From the NCBI RefSeq assembly GCF_038002605.1, contig NZ_JBBOCT010000001.1, positions 310,001-374,000 on the forward strand: a stretch of DNA of 64,000 nt. Reading direction: 5' to 3'. The position numbers were made by a program, and so were the translations under genes. This DNA is from Bacillus sp. FSL K6-3431. GTDB lineage: Bacteria; Bacillota; Bacilli; Bacillales; Bacillaceae_C. Below the pieces are notes generated by a model. That model saw nothing but the letters and a program-made list of their open reading frames with translations, was not told the origin of the DNA and did not search any database. The first letter of the stretch is position 1; the number at the start of each line of letters is the position of its first letter. Below, in pieces: positions 8,426 through 17,036 of the stretch.

Positions 8426-8485
8426 TATTTTATGTAGTGATATTATCAGTATCCCTGAAATTTGAGCGGCAGCATTACGGTCTGT

Positions 8486-8526
8486 ACAAAAAGGAAGGCA
8501 GCCGAAATGGCTGCCTTCCTTTTTGT
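8486..8526. terminator. Strong 18-bp hairpin
   Basis: ACAAAAAGGAAGGCAGCC (8486-8503), loop GAAAT, and a perfect complement (8509-8526) that runs out in T-rich sequence on both strands. It is the classic shape of a bidirectional terminator. Confidence 0.75.
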
Positions 8527-8566
8527 GTTTTTTGTCTTTTGTCCTACGAAGCGTACACGGTCACAA

Positions 8567-8635
8567 CCGTTCTAAGCCTGAAGGAAGGACAGATACCTAG
8601 GCTTGCGCCCTACCCTTCTTTCAAGCTAAGAACGG
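8567..8635. repeat. Long imperfect inverted repeat, 22-nt arms
   Basis: Arms 8567-8588 (CCGTTCTAAGCCTGAAGG...) and 8614-8635 pair at 20 of 22 positions (one of them G-T) around a 25-nt loop containing CCTAGG. No T-run follows, so this is not a terminator. It is GC-richer than its surroundings. Confidence 0.55.
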
Positions 8636-8671
8636 AGCCGACTAAATGTAAAAACCAGGTTGATTCTTGAA

Positions 8672-8723
8672 ATATAAAAGAGCTTGTATTAAAAAAAGGT
8701 TTATTCAAGAGGCTCTTTTATAT
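8672..8723 (+). terminator. Hairpin with 12-bp stem
   Basis: ATATAAAAGAGC (8672-8683) pairs with GCTCTTTTATAT (8712-8723); the inner part can extend through TTG/CAA. It lies just upstream of the transporter gene. Confidence 0.55.
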
Positions 8724-8835
8724 CAAATAAACTTTTCATAAAAAGGAAAAGAAAGTACATAATATACTAGAAATTTTAAAGTGAGTTTGACTGTATTTAT
8801 CGTTCTTGTTTGATTTAAGGAGTTGACATGATTAA

Positions 8836-10269
8836 ATGAAATTCAACAAGAAAAAAATCAACGTTGTAGATATTCAAAAAGCTAAGAAAAGCGTGTTTGC
8901 TACAGGGGTAGGAAACGCCATGGAATGGTTTGATTTTGGCTTATATTCATATTTAGCTGTTATTATTAGTCAAAACTTTTTTACTGGTGTTGAGAATGAT
9001 GAGCTACAATTAGTTTTCACATTTGCAACATTTGCGATTGCCTTTTTAATGCGCCCATTAGGCGGTGTTATATTTGGTAAAATCGGGGACAAATTAGGAA
9101 GAAAAGTTGTTTTAACAACCACGATTATTATAATGGCATTTTCCACGTTACTAATTGGTTTATTACCTACATATGATCAAATAGGTATATGGGCACCTAT
9201 ACTCTTACTAATAGCTAGGATTATTCAGGGTTTTTCAACTGGTGGCGAATATGCTGGTGCAATGGTCTATATTGCAGAATCTTCTCCAGACAATAAACGA
9301 AATTTGCTTGGGAGTGGACTAGAAGTTGGTACGCTCTCTGGTTATATATTAGCTTCATTACTTGTCAGTACACTCTTTATCACTTTATCTGATCAGCAGA
9401 TGGCTTCATGGGGTTGGAGAATACCGTTTATACTCGGCTTACCCTTAGGGCTTGTTGGGTTGTATTTAAGAAGACATTTAGAAGAAACACCCATTTTTGA
9501 AAATGAACTTTCTAATGATGAAGCCCAACAGGAAAGCTTTCTATCTATTTTAAAAAATCACAAAGAAGATATTCTTGTATGTTTTGTAGCTGTCGCATTC
9601 TTTAATATTACAAACTATATGTTATTATCATACATGCCTTCTTATTTAAATGGGGTTGTTGGATTATCTAGTGAAGTAGGAACCATATTAATTACTATTA
9701 TAATGATTATTATGGTGCCGCTTGCGTTTATGTTTGGAAAGCTCAGTGATAAAATTGGAAACAAGACTGTTTTATTAATTGGTTTAGGCGGATTAACCCT
9801 ATTATCTGCCCTCGCTTTTTATTTAATAAACTTGAATGCTTTAGTATTTATTTCTTTCGGTCTTCTAATTTTAGGTTTTCTGCTTTCAACTTATGAAGGC
9901 ACACTTCCTGGATCGTTACCAACGATGTTCTACACAGATATTCGATATAGAACATTAGCTGTAACCTTTAATGTCTCTGTTTCAATATTTGGTGGGACTA
10001 CCCCATTAGTTTCAACATGGCTAGTCCACCAAACTGGGAATAACTTAGCACCTGGTTTCTATTTAACAATCGTTAGTGTAATCGGATTTTTAGTGATATT
10101 ATTCTTTTTCAGTAATACTTCAGGAAAATCTCTAAAAGGTTCTTATCCAACAGTTGCTTCTAAGTCTGAGTATAAAGAAGCTGTTGAAAATCCAAAAGAT
10201 TCATTATGGTGGAGCGCAGAAAAGGAAAAAATCGAAGAAAAAAAGGAAAACTCGGATTCGAATAAATAA
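8836..10269 (+). CDS. MFS transporter, MHS family (ProP-like)
   Basis: 477 residues, 12 predicted membrane segments. The metabolite:H+ symporter signatures are clear: [18 protein letters not shown] in TM1, [21 protein letters not shown] after TM2 (MFS loop motif), [19 protein letters not shown] in TM4-5, and a central [11 protein letters not shown] loop. ProP-type members import proline, betaine or other small acids with protons. The hydrophilic C-terminal tail (about 45 residues, Lys/Glu rich) is longer than usual. The AAGGAG site fits the ATG at 8828 better; that ATG encodes only Met-Ile-Lys-stop and overlaps this start as ATGA. A terminator follows. Confidence 0.9.
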   Translation: MKFNKKKINVVDIQKAKKSVFATGVGNAMEWFDFGLYSYLAVIISQNFFTGVENDELQLVFTFATFAIAFLMRPLGGVIFGKIGDKLGRKVVLTTTIIIMAFSTLLIGLLPTYDQIGIWAPILLLIARIIQGFSTGGEYAGAMVYIAESSPDNKRNLLGSGLEVGTLSGYILASLLVSTLFITLSDQQMASWGWRIPFILGLPLGLVGLYLRRHLEETPIFENELSNDEAQQESFLSILKNHKEDILVCFVAVAFFNITNYMLLSYMPSYLNGVVGLSSEVGTILITIIMIIMVPLAFMFGKLSDKIGNKTVLLIGLGGLTLLSALAFYLINLNALVFISFGLLILGFLLSTYEGTLPGSLPTMFYTDIRYRTLAVTFNVSVSIFGGTTPLVSTWLVHQTGNNLAPGFYLTIVSVIGFLVILFFFSNTSGKSLKGSYPTVASKSEYKEAVENPKDSLWWSAEKEKIEEKKENSDSNK

Positions 10270-10280
10270 AGAAAAACATC

Positions 10281-10311
10281 TAGGAGGGGCGGTGACACTA
10301 GGTTCCCCTCC
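10281..10311 (+). terminator. Terminator after the MHS transporter
   Basis: AGGAGGGG pairs with CCCCTCCT across a loop of about 16 nt, starting 12 bp after the stop; a T-rich tract follows. Confidence 0.65.
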
Positions 10312-10329
10312 TTCTCTGTCACATACTGG

Positions 10330-10570
10330 GTAGTGTAAATATATTCTTTGGTGATCACTCTGATCCTAAAACGAAAGTACTTTATGATGAAGAAAAGTTA
10401 CGCAAAACACTTGAAAAAGTGGGAGCGCTTGATCCAAATAAAAAAATTATCACATAAGTGGCATTGCTACCACTTGGCATGCGCTCATTTTAAATAGTTA
10501 GGTCAAAATAATGTTTCTATTTATGATGGCTTTATGACTGAGTGGGCTGCCGACCTATTGCAGCCATAAG
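10330..10570 (+). pseudogene. Sulfurtransferase (rhodanese) C-terminal relic
   Basis: Pieces in different frames spell the end of a rhodanese: FGDHSDPKTKVLYDEEKLRK, VGALDPNKKIIT, then SGIATTWHALILN and NNVSIYDGFMTEWAADLLQP before a stop. The segment that should contain the active-site CxxG loop is frameshifted (ACATAAGTGGC in place of an ITYC-type stretch). No N-terminal domain remains. Confidence 0.65.
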
Positions 10571-10600
10571 AAACGATGCAAAAAATAAAATAATTAGCAG

Positions 10601-10638
10601 AAAAAAAGTCAGGTAAAGTTTTGGCCTGACTTTTTTTG
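10601..10638. terminator. Bidirectional terminator
   Basis: AAAAAAAGTCAGG pairs with CCTGACTTTTTTT around a short loop; A and T runs on opposite sides give termination on both strands. Confidence 0.8.
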
Positions 10639-11449
10639 ATTTCTATAATAATTGAGAGGGATAGATAATTTATCGAATTACAGATTTTTCGAACGAGAAA
10701 CCCCATTACGGTGCGGCAGAACACCCTTTAGGGATAGGATGATAGTGAGGTAAAATGTGGAGTGCCACTTAAATCCGTAAGGTGCCACAGTAAACAATGT
10801 AGCTATTTTGCAGAGTTCTGAAAGGCTTAAAATTCTATTATATCGTTATGAAACTTTCCGTCATTCATACCGCAGTATTACCAAATGGTACGTACTGGTA
10901 ATGGGTCGGAGGTTAACTGTCTAAAGAGAGAGGAACAAATTCTAGCAGAAACATCTACCACTTTTTTTGTAAAACTCTAGTTTTTCACGGTCTCTATGGA
11001 CCCAACATACTAAATTGATTCAAATAAGGGTGTGAAGTGAGCCTGTTTGGGGTGCGGATTCTATATTGACCCCAAAGTTAGAACGACTTTTCTTCACTTC
11101 TACTATAAAAAAATAGTAGCACAAAACCATGGCCTTGGTTTTGTACTACTAGTGTTAGTATATTTGGGGTGCAGCAAATATTGAGGTCCATTTTAATACT
11201 TTTTATTAAACTAAAGCACCTTAGCACAATAAGATTATAAAGAAGTATTGATCTGAACACTTTTAATTTATTCCAAGTTGATTTCCAATTCTTTTTAGTT
11301 ATTCGGTCTTCTTAAATCTTCACACGTTGCTTATTCTCTGTAAAATATGGAATAGGCTTTACCTCTAAATTGACAATATCGTTTATGCTTAAAGAATAAA
11401 GTTTAATATTCTACCTAGATAAGATTTGAATAAAACATGATATTCATAT
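10639..11449. other. About 0.8 kb with no recognisable gene
   Basis: Only inverted repeats stand out. One is at 11116-11152 (AGTAGCACAAAACCA against TGGTTTTGTACTACT, one mismatch). It is flanked by two similar GGGGTGC-containing strings (11049 and 11166), one followed by GACCCCAAAGTTAGA, which resembles an IS3-family end. A degenerate repeat at 11199-11232 also occurs at 13789. Confidence 0.4.
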
Positions 11450-11867
11450 TCATAAACTTCTTCCCCTAAATATAGAACCCGCTATCACTAGTAACCAAAA
11501 ACCTGAAATAGGCGCAAGTATGGAGCATACTAGACCATATAAAAAAATTCCCCAAACTAGAAAAGCTGGAATTGTATGATCTTGTTGAATACTCCATAAA
11601 AGAAAACCACCCAATAATGCAGATGGAATACACAAGCTTCCAATCGAAGTCCAAAAATTCCGCTGAAACACAATGTCACGATTTTCCCAAGGTGGGACAA
11701 CTGAGTTCCACAAGCAAGACAGTATAAACTGTTTCCACATATCTTGGTCTGCAATGATCGCGTAAATAGGATGGAAAAGACCCATAAAGAAGACCCATAA
11801 AGATAAGCAGCCCTCCAGCCAATTTGGGAAGCCATAAAAGGGAAGAGTTTTCTTTATTCATCGCCAT
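11450..11867 (-). pseudogene. DUF6463-like membrane protein, frameshifted by a 13-bp tandem duplication
   Basis: Read from ATG 11867 the protein begins MAMNKENSSLLWLPKLAGGL and LIFMGL, then loses frame. Continuing from the second copy of an exact 13-bp duplication (11777-11789 and 11790-11802) restores FHPIYAIIADQDMWKQFI. Three more hydrophobic segments follow (SALLGGFLLWSIQ; FLVWGIFLYGLVCSILAP; SGFWLLVIAGSIF). This four-helix layout ending PxSGFWLL resembles DUF6463. Removing one unit gives a protein of about 134 residues. Confidence 0.7.
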
Positions 11868-12237
11868 ACCCCCTACTCTAGAGTTCGAATCTTCATCGGC
11901 GCCTTCAAGATCGGCAGTGACTGGAAGTTCACTACGATTTCGTAGTATTAGGATAAAAAAATCCTGTTAATCCTCGACATTATTATTACTGGGTTTCTTA
12001 AGTATTACCTTTTTGGGTTTTTTAAGGTTTAGAATTTCCAACTCCTATTTTAGTATTTGACATATTACCGCAAGAATTTTTTAGAGTAATAGTATTGTCC
12101 AAGTTTTAGAGATTACTTGCAATTATCTTGAAGTTTTTGCACCAGATCCCGTTAATTTATGGATCAGCTTGTTTGCAAATCTTTCTGCAGGAAAAATATT
12201 AATCTTTCAATTACATTCATTTTTCGAATTAAACTCT
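11868..12237. other. 370 bp without an intact gene
   Basis: A plus-strand stretch from about 12113 reads ITCNYLEVFAPDPVNLWISL and then NLSAGKILIF, which looks like a protein fragment I cannot assign. Nothing else was found. Confidence 0.35.
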
Positions 12238-13380
12238 TTAAATATCTTGAATAGACCATCCTTCTTTTTCTACTAAAATTGAGTAGAAAGGTTCATCAAG
12301 TTCAAGTCCAAAACCTGGTTTTTTAGGAACCTCAACATAGCCATTATTGATTACGTAATCAGATCCATCTAACCCTTCAATTTTCACTTCATCCCACTCT
12401 ATAAACAAAAACCCTTTTATAAGAGGTGCCAGATGCCCTAAAGCAAAGTTTCCATACACACATCCATAGGCGTGAGGTGCCGTCTTAACATTTGCTTCGT
12501 CAAGATCTTTACCTAGATATTTCCATTTGTGGAATCCAAAATGTAGAATATCATATTGAATAGCATCAATTTTACCCTCTTTGGCCCAATCAACGATTTG
12601 AGGAGCAGCATTTCCCTCACCGTCGGTAACCATTACATTTAAACCTTCTTTTTTTAACCAAGTCTTCAAGTTGTTAAGAAATTCAGGATCTTCATGGAAT
12701 GGTTCTTCTATCCAATAAATGTTAGAATCTGCCGTTTTTGATAGAACTTCTTTTGTTATATTTAAGTTGTATCCATTATTAGCATCAATCATTATCTTTG
12801 CATCTGGTCCGACTACTTCTCGGACTCCTTTTATTATTGATATGTCACGATTTGTACCCTTGATTAGAGGCATGTGCATAGCTCCACGCCCAACTTTAAT
12901 TTTGAAAGCTCTGTGACCTAACTCCCAACCGGCCAAAGCTTCTGATTTGATAAGTTCAACTGCATCACTATCATTTTCTAAATGGAGATCATCGAAATAT
13001 AACGACGTATCGTAGCATGGGATACTAATTTTTTCATCTGTATTGCCTAACAAAAGTTCATAAACAGGCTTTCCTTGCTCCTTTCCCAGCCAATCTAGCA
13101 ATGGGAACTCTATATCATAGTAATGCTCGCTCACTTCACCATTACTTCTAAATAATTCTTTGACTGTCGTTCCTAATAGTTCTTTCCCTCTTTTCTCTTT
13201 TATTCGAGACCAACCAAAACCTTGTTTGCCATCAATTGTGACACGCACTAAATCTAGTGGAACGTTATCACCGTGTACTCCAAGCCTAGCGTTACTACCC
13301 GCAGCACGATTTCTTTTTCCTGGTAATTTACACCACTCAATCTTTTCAATTTTTTTTGTTGAAATATTTGATAAGTCCAT
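12238..13380 (-). CDS. Enolase superfamily (mandelate racemase / muconate lactonizing type) enzyme
   Basis: 380 residues from ATG 13380, preceded by AAAGGGG; a TTG directly before it is an alternative. The capping domain is N-terminal. The barrel carries FKIKVG (Lys pair on strand 2) and metal ligands in MIDANNG, WIEEPF and the VTDGEGN region, with HAYG near the end of the barrel in place of the MR-type HxxD/E pair. Such enzymes abstract a proton alpha to a carboxylate, typically of a sugar acid. No transporter or other catabolic gene adjoins it, so the substrate cannot be inferred. Confidence 0.85.
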   Translation of the reverse strand: MDLSNISTKKIEKIEWCKLPGKRNRAAGSNARLGVHGDNVPLDLVRVTIDGKQGFGWSRIKEKRGKELLGTTVKELFRSNGEVSEHYYDIEFPLLDWLGKEQGKPVYELLLGNTDEKISIPCYDTSLYFDDLHLENDSDAVELIKSEALAGWELGHRAFKIKVGRGAMHMPLIKGTNRDISIIKGVREVVGPDAKIMIDANNGYNLNITKEVLSKTADSNIYWIEEPFHEDPEFLNNLKTWLKKEGLNVMVTDGEGNAAPQIVDWAKEGKIDAIQYDILHFGFHKWKYLGKDLDEANVKTAPHAYGCVYGNFALGHLAPLIKGFLFIEWDEVKIEGLDGSDYVINNGYVEVPKKPGFGLELDEPFYSILVEKEGWSIQDI

Positions 13381-13507
13381 CAATTTATCCCCTTTCTACA
13401 TTAAGAGACTGTGAATCAACTATATATTCTATACCCGTAAACGAAATCCCTTTAAGGGGTAGCGTCACATTCCCATCAAGCTAAAGTATAAATCCCTAAG
13501 AAGTCTA

Positions 13508-13621
13508 TAATAAAAACTCTTGCCCAGATGCACTGACTCTCACTTCGGATGCATCACCGTAAAGAATATTAACTTCGACTTCATATTTACCAATACCAAT
13601 TTGATAGTTCGAATGATGTTA
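13508..13621 (-). pseudogene. Possible C-terminal gene fragment
   Basis: The minus strand reads NYQIGIGKYEVEVNILYGDA and SEVRVSASGQEFLL before a stop. The alternating hydrophobic pattern looks like the last strands of a beta-rich protein, but there is no start and no recognisable family. Confidence 0.3.
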
Positions 13622-13786
13622 AGGAAGCAGGAAAAAATTATATTAAGTTTTATAATAATAAACGTTTTCAAAAAAATTAAATAACCTTATCCCTACTGAA
13701 TATGGAGCTAAGGATACCTAATAAGTGAACCTTTTATTAATTGTCTACTTGACGGGGATAAGAGCACAATTGAAGATCCTTTTATG

Positions 13787-14070
13787 CTACTTATTAAACA
13801 ATAGCACCCGATAGAATAAGAAAAAGCGATACTTCAATATCGAAGCATCGCACCATTTAGCCATCCATGAAACGCAAAAAACAGCGCTGCACCACCGAGA
13901 ATGAAAATATATTGAACTGTCCATACTGGTTTTTAAACCAGTCAATCCAATCCATAGATTATTGTAATGAGGCTCTCTCCATTTTTTTATACAATGAGAC
14001 GGGTCCATTTTGGTATTGTCTTTTTTCGGAGTTAGAGAAGTTTTTTTCATTGTAGTTGAACGAGGAAGTT
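13787..14070 (-). pseudogene. Remnant of a small membrane protein gene with its terminator
   Basis: One minus-strand frame opens MKKTSLTPKKDNTKMDPSH; a different frame gives the hydrophobic segment IFILGGAALFFAFHGWLNGA. Just beyond, GCGATGCTTC/GAAGTATCGC with a T-run (13826-13851) forms a minus-strand terminator, suggesting a real gene once ended here. Family not recognised. Confidence 0.35.
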
Positions 14071-14106
14071 ATTTAATTATATACTCTTCTAGGGTATGTT
14101 CTTCAA

Positions 14107-14372
14107 TTAACTCAATATTTTTTTCCTTTTTGCATATGTAATTATTTGCTCTTTTATATTAGGATACAAAACTATATCACTTGATTCATTAAGATTTATC
14201 CACTTAACATCAGTTTGATTTTGGTCAGGATTTCTCGGCAGTTTTGGAATAAATCCATCTTTTATTTTACATTCAAACATTAACTGTAAAGAGTGTGTTT
14301 CTCCATCTTCCAACTGCTTCAACAACAGATTCACTAGGTTCAACTCTACCTGCAGGCAATTTATAATGCATG
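14107..14372 (-). pseudogene. Nudix hydrolase relic
   Basis: Minus-strand translation from 14372 reads MHYKLPAGRVEPSESVVEAV, the first half of a Nudix box (GRVEPGES-VEAV-RE). It then shifts frame and resumes as LQLMFECKIKDGFIPKLPRN, DVKWINLNES and the C-terminal helix. The catalytic REXXEE part is lost and the N-terminus is cut where the IS3 fragment begins. Confidence 0.7.
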
Positions 14373-14374
14373 GG

Positions 14375-14465
14375 TAGGCTACACTAAGTTAGACAATAAA
14401 ATAAGGGTCAGGTAGAATCTACTATGACTAAAAAAGCACGTCGTACATTTACAGATGAGTTTAAG
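14375..14465 (+). mobile_element. Left-end fragment of an IS3-family insertion sequence
   Basis: GTAGGCTACACTAAGTTAGA resembles an IS3-family terminal repeat, followed after about 30 bp by an ATG (14424) encoding [15 protein letters not shown], the typical start of IS3 OrfA (an HTH transposase subunit). The rest of the element is absent; the reading frame runs directly into a Tn554 TnpB fragment. Confidence 0.65.
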
Positions 14466-14819
14466 GAAACTTTGGTGACGAATAATGGTAGCATTCTGGA
14501 TTTAACCGAAGAAAATACTGAAGCTGACAATACAGATCTTCAATGGTTTAAAAAGAATATCAATGCACAAGCACTTCTTAATGGCTATTGTCGTTTACCA
14601 GTAATTGCGGGACCGTGTCCTCACGCAAATGCTTGTTTAGATTGTACGAACCTCTGTACAAGTAAACAATTTCTAAATGAACATGAAGAGCACTTAGACC
14701 GAACTAAAGAAATATTAAATAGGGCTAAGCAGAACCAATGGCAGCGTCAGGTTGAAACAACCGAACGTGTTAAAAATAGATTAGAGCAAATTATTCATTC
14801 GTTAAAGGAGACGAATTAA
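14424..14819 (+). pseudogene. Chimeric ORF: IS3 OrfA start joined to C-terminus of Tn554-type TnpB
   Basis: 131 residues. Residues 1-15 are IS3 OrfA; the remainder, from about [20 protein letters not shown], is the C-terminal end of a TnpB-type tyrosine recombinase. That part includes the family's cysteine-rich tail ([20 protein letters not shown] then CTSKQF) and the helical end ([18 protein letters not shown]). The catalytic recombinase domain is gone. The frame is open, so a small Cys-rich protein driven by the IS promoter is possible, but recombination between two decayed elements is simpler. The tnpC relic starts one base after its stop. Confidence 0.75.
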
Positions 14820-14820
14820 G

Positions 14821-15187
14821 ATGACTAGAAAGAGTAACACAACTGCCATAATTCAACTATCCAAAGAAAAGTCGGAGAAGACAAGAATTAGGGTTGAAAA
14901 GACAATTTCAGAGATGGCATTGAAAAAAAGAGAAGATTAATTTTAATTCCGTTGCACAAAAAGCAAATGTTTCAAAGTCATGGCTTTACAAACAAAAAGA
15001 TATTAGAACTAGAGTGGAGACATTAAGAGGGATGCAAATAAGTGAGTTAAGCCCTCGTAAAACTAGTAAAAGTGTCCTTTCAGAGGAAGTATTAATAAAG
15101 ACCTTAAAAAACGTATAAAGGCACTAGAAGAAGAGAACAAACAATTAAAAGATCAAGTTCAAAAATTACATGGCAAGTTGTTTTAGC
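14821..15187 (+). pseudogene. Tn554-type tnpC with two homopolymer frameshifts
   Basis: ATG at 14821, directly after the tnpB fragment. The protein reads MTRKSNTTAIIQLSKEKSEK and continues to ALKK, where an extra A in a run (about 14923-14931) breaks the frame. It resumes [36 protein letters not shown], loses another A near 15105, and ends in the coiled coil [20 protein letters not shown]. With both runs corrected it is a normal TnpC/DUF6262 protein of about 120 residues. It is the best preserved of three copies in this window (also 6950 and 39094). Confidence 0.8.
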
Positions 15188-15285
15188 TTTTTCGGTTTTC
15201 TTACTTTTAAATAGAAATTCAATGAATAGGTAATGTTTTTAGTATTATTTTAAAATAAATTTATTTCCTTATAGAGGTGGATTCC

Positions 15286-16248
15286 GTGGCTAAAATTGAC
15301 AATGTACTAGCGATTCTATGGATGCTTAGTTCAGGTGAAAAAATTACTGCGAAACAAATTTCAGAAAAGTTAGAGATGAATATAAGGACTGTGTATCGTT
15401 ATATTGATACACTTTCAATAAGTGGTGTACCTATAATTTCAGACGCAGGACATAATGGTGGATACACTTTATTGAACAATTTTATTGAAGCTCCTCTTTT
15501 TTTTGATTTTGAGGAGCAAACCTCGCTATTTCACGCTGCTATTTTTGCAGAAGAAGCCGGGTATTATGGAGGTGAAGCACTAAATAGGGCTATTTCAAAG
15601 CTAAGAAAATATTCGAATCAAGAGCAGGAAACAAAGATAAATCAACATTTAACTAGTCTTGAAGTAATAAGTCGATTAAGTTCCCTCGCTATGGAACCTT
15701 TTTTGAAGGAGTTGGAGCAGGCCGTAGCTGACGGATACTCTGTAAAAGTTCTATACCATAAAAGTGGTGAAGCGCAATCAAAGTATAGATTGGTGGATCC
15801 GTACAGAATTATTTATTGGAATAATAAGTGGTATGTGATTGGGTTTTGTCATCTTAGGAATGATATCCGTAGTTTTAGAGTAGATAGAATGGAAAGTCTA
15901 ATGTTAACCGAAAATAAGTTTAACCGACCAGAAAATTTTTCAGCTCGTGACTTTTTTATGAAAAACCTTGTTCCAACTATAGAAGATAAGGAAGGGATTA
16001 TTTCTTTGGTCATTAATGGAGATAAAAGGGCATTGGGTGATATTTGCCAACATTGGTTTTTAGGACATTATTTACAAGAGTGGACTTCAAATCAAGCAGT
16101 ATTTCTCCTTGAGAAAGATATGATACATACATATGTACCTTATTTACTTTTACCGTACGGTAAATCTATTCGAGTTATTGAGCCAATCAGTCTTAAGAAA
16201 AGACTGATTGAAGTTTTGTCGGAATTAATAAAATTTCATCAAATTTGA
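15286..16248 (+). CDS. WYL-domain (YafY-like) transcriptional regulator
   Basis: 320 residues from GTG 15286, preferred over GTG 15277 because AGAGGTGG sits five bases before it. The N-terminal DeoR-type helix-turn-helix (KITAKQISEKLEMNIRTVYRYIDTL) and SDAGHNGGYTL wing are clear. The central WYL domain (VKVLYHKSG, YRLVDPYRIIYWNNKWYVIGFCH, RSFRVDRMESL) and the C-terminal WCX extension follow. WYL domains sense ligands, often nucleic acids or nucleotides. The downstream DJ-1/PfpI gene is 75 bp away beyond a hairpin and may be its target. Confidence 0.88.
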   Translation: MAKIDNVLAILWMLSSGEKITAKQISEKLEMNIRTVYRYIDTLSISGVPIISDAGHNGGYTLLNNFIEAPLFFDFEEQTSLFHAAIFAEEAGYYGGEALNRAISKLRKYSNQEQETKINQHLTSLEVISRLSSLAMEPFLKELEQAVADGYSVKVLYHKSGEAQSKYRLVDPYRIIYWNNKWYVIGFCHLRNDIRSFRVDRMESLMLTENKFNRPENFSARDFFMKNLVPTIEDKEGIISLVINGDKRALGDICQHWFLGHYLQEWTSNQAVFLLEKDMIHTYVPYLLLPYGKSIRVIEPISLKKRLIEVLSELIKFHQI

Positions 16249-16282
16249 TAACTTCCCTGACGCTAGGTGTCAGGGAAGTTAT
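16248..16282. terminator. Hairpin between the WYL regulator and DJ-1 genes
   Basis: ATAACTTCCCTGAC (16248-16261) pairs perfectly with GTCAGGGAAGTTAT (16269-16282). Only a weak T-run follows, so it may attenuate rather than stop readthrough. Confidence 0.65.
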
Positions 16283-16323
16283 GTTATATTTGGCTATATT
16301 AAATGTGATTGGAGTGTTATTGG

Positions 16324-16956
16324 ATGCAAACAAAAAAAGTTTTTCTTTATGTATTTAATACAATGTCGGACTGGGAATATGGATATTTAATTGCTGAACT
16401 AAACTCAGGAAGATATTTCAAAAAAGATATAGCACCTTTAAAAGTAATTACAGTAGGAGCTAATAAAGAAATTATTACTACGATGGGAGGACTGAGCATA
16501 AAACCAGATATTTCCCTTGATGAGTGTACTCTTGAGAGTACGGATCTTATAATTTTACCTGGAGGGAATACTTGGGGAGAAGATATTCATCAACCTATTT
16601 TGAAAAAAATTGGCGTGGCTTTAAAGCTTGGCACTATTGTTGCTGCAATTTGTGGTGCAACTGAGGGACTAGCAAATGTTGGATATCTAGATTCTAGAAA
16701 GCATACAAGCAATGACTTAGAATATACTAAAATGGTCTGTCCTAATTATAAAGGAGAAAAATTTTATGAGATGGAACCTGTAGTATCTGGCGAGAATTTG
16801 GTTACTGCATCAGGAGTAGCTCCTCTGAAATTTTCGATGGAAGTAATGAAAAAATTAGATGTGTTTGCACCAGATACATTGCATTCATGGTATAAGCTTA
16901 ATAAGACTCATAAACCTGAATACTTCTTCCAGTTAATGGATTCAATAAGCGGATGA
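16324..16956 (+). CDS. DJ-1/PfpI family type 1 glutamine amidotransferase-like protein
   Basis: 210 residues from ATG 16324 (GGAG nine bases upstream; the TTG at 16309 has no site). The nucleophile elbow AAICGATEGLAN carries the family cysteine, LIILPGGNTWGE the oxyanion-side loop, and HTSNDLEY follows at the usual spacing. Members include stress-response deglycase or chaperone-like proteins; activity cannot be inferred further. A hairpin follows at 17002-17036. Confidence 0.88.
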   Translation: MQTKKVFLYVFNTMSDWEYGYLIAELNSGRYFKKDIAPLKVITVGANKEIITTMGGLSIKPDISLDECTLESTDLIILPGGNTWGEDIHQPILKKIGVALKLGTIVAAICGATEGLANVGYLDSRKHTSNDLEYTKMVCPNYKGEKFYEMEPVVSGENLVTASGVAPLKFSMEVMKKLDVFAPDTLHSWYKLNKTHKPEYFFQLMDSISG

Positions 16957-17001
16957 GCTGAAAAAAATCAACTTAGCAGTTTAATATTAGTTTAAATAAT
17001 T

Positions 17002-17036
17002 ACCATGCTTTAGACGATGTCTAAGCATGGTTTTTG
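17002..17036 (+). terminator. Terminator after the DJ-1/PfpI gene
   Basis: ACCATGCTTTAGAC pairs with TCTAAGCATGGT (one bulge), followed by TTTTTG. Confidence 0.75.

Larger units (their letters stand above)
7739..8835. other. About 1.1 kb without a convincing gene, rich in inverted repeats
   Basis: It contains one doubtful small frame (7871-8119) and five inverted repeats between 8331 and 8723, listed separately. The frame at 8437-8670 runs straight through two of these hairpins and is not believed. Confidence 0.6.

Noticed and set aside
8567..8635. Integron attC site
   Set aside because: The imperfect palindrome suggested it, but the conserved GTTRRRY/RYYYAAC cores are not present at the ends and no integrase or cassette series is seen.
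8437..8670. 77-codon frame starting MILSVSLKFERQHYG
   Set aside because: It reads through a perfect terminator hairpin and a second long inverted repeat; composition is not protein-like.
10639..11449. Possible IS200/IS605 or group II intron remnant
   Set aside because: Some strings looked reminiscent of element ends, but no transposase, TnpB, reverse transcriptase or intron domain V could be read in any frame.
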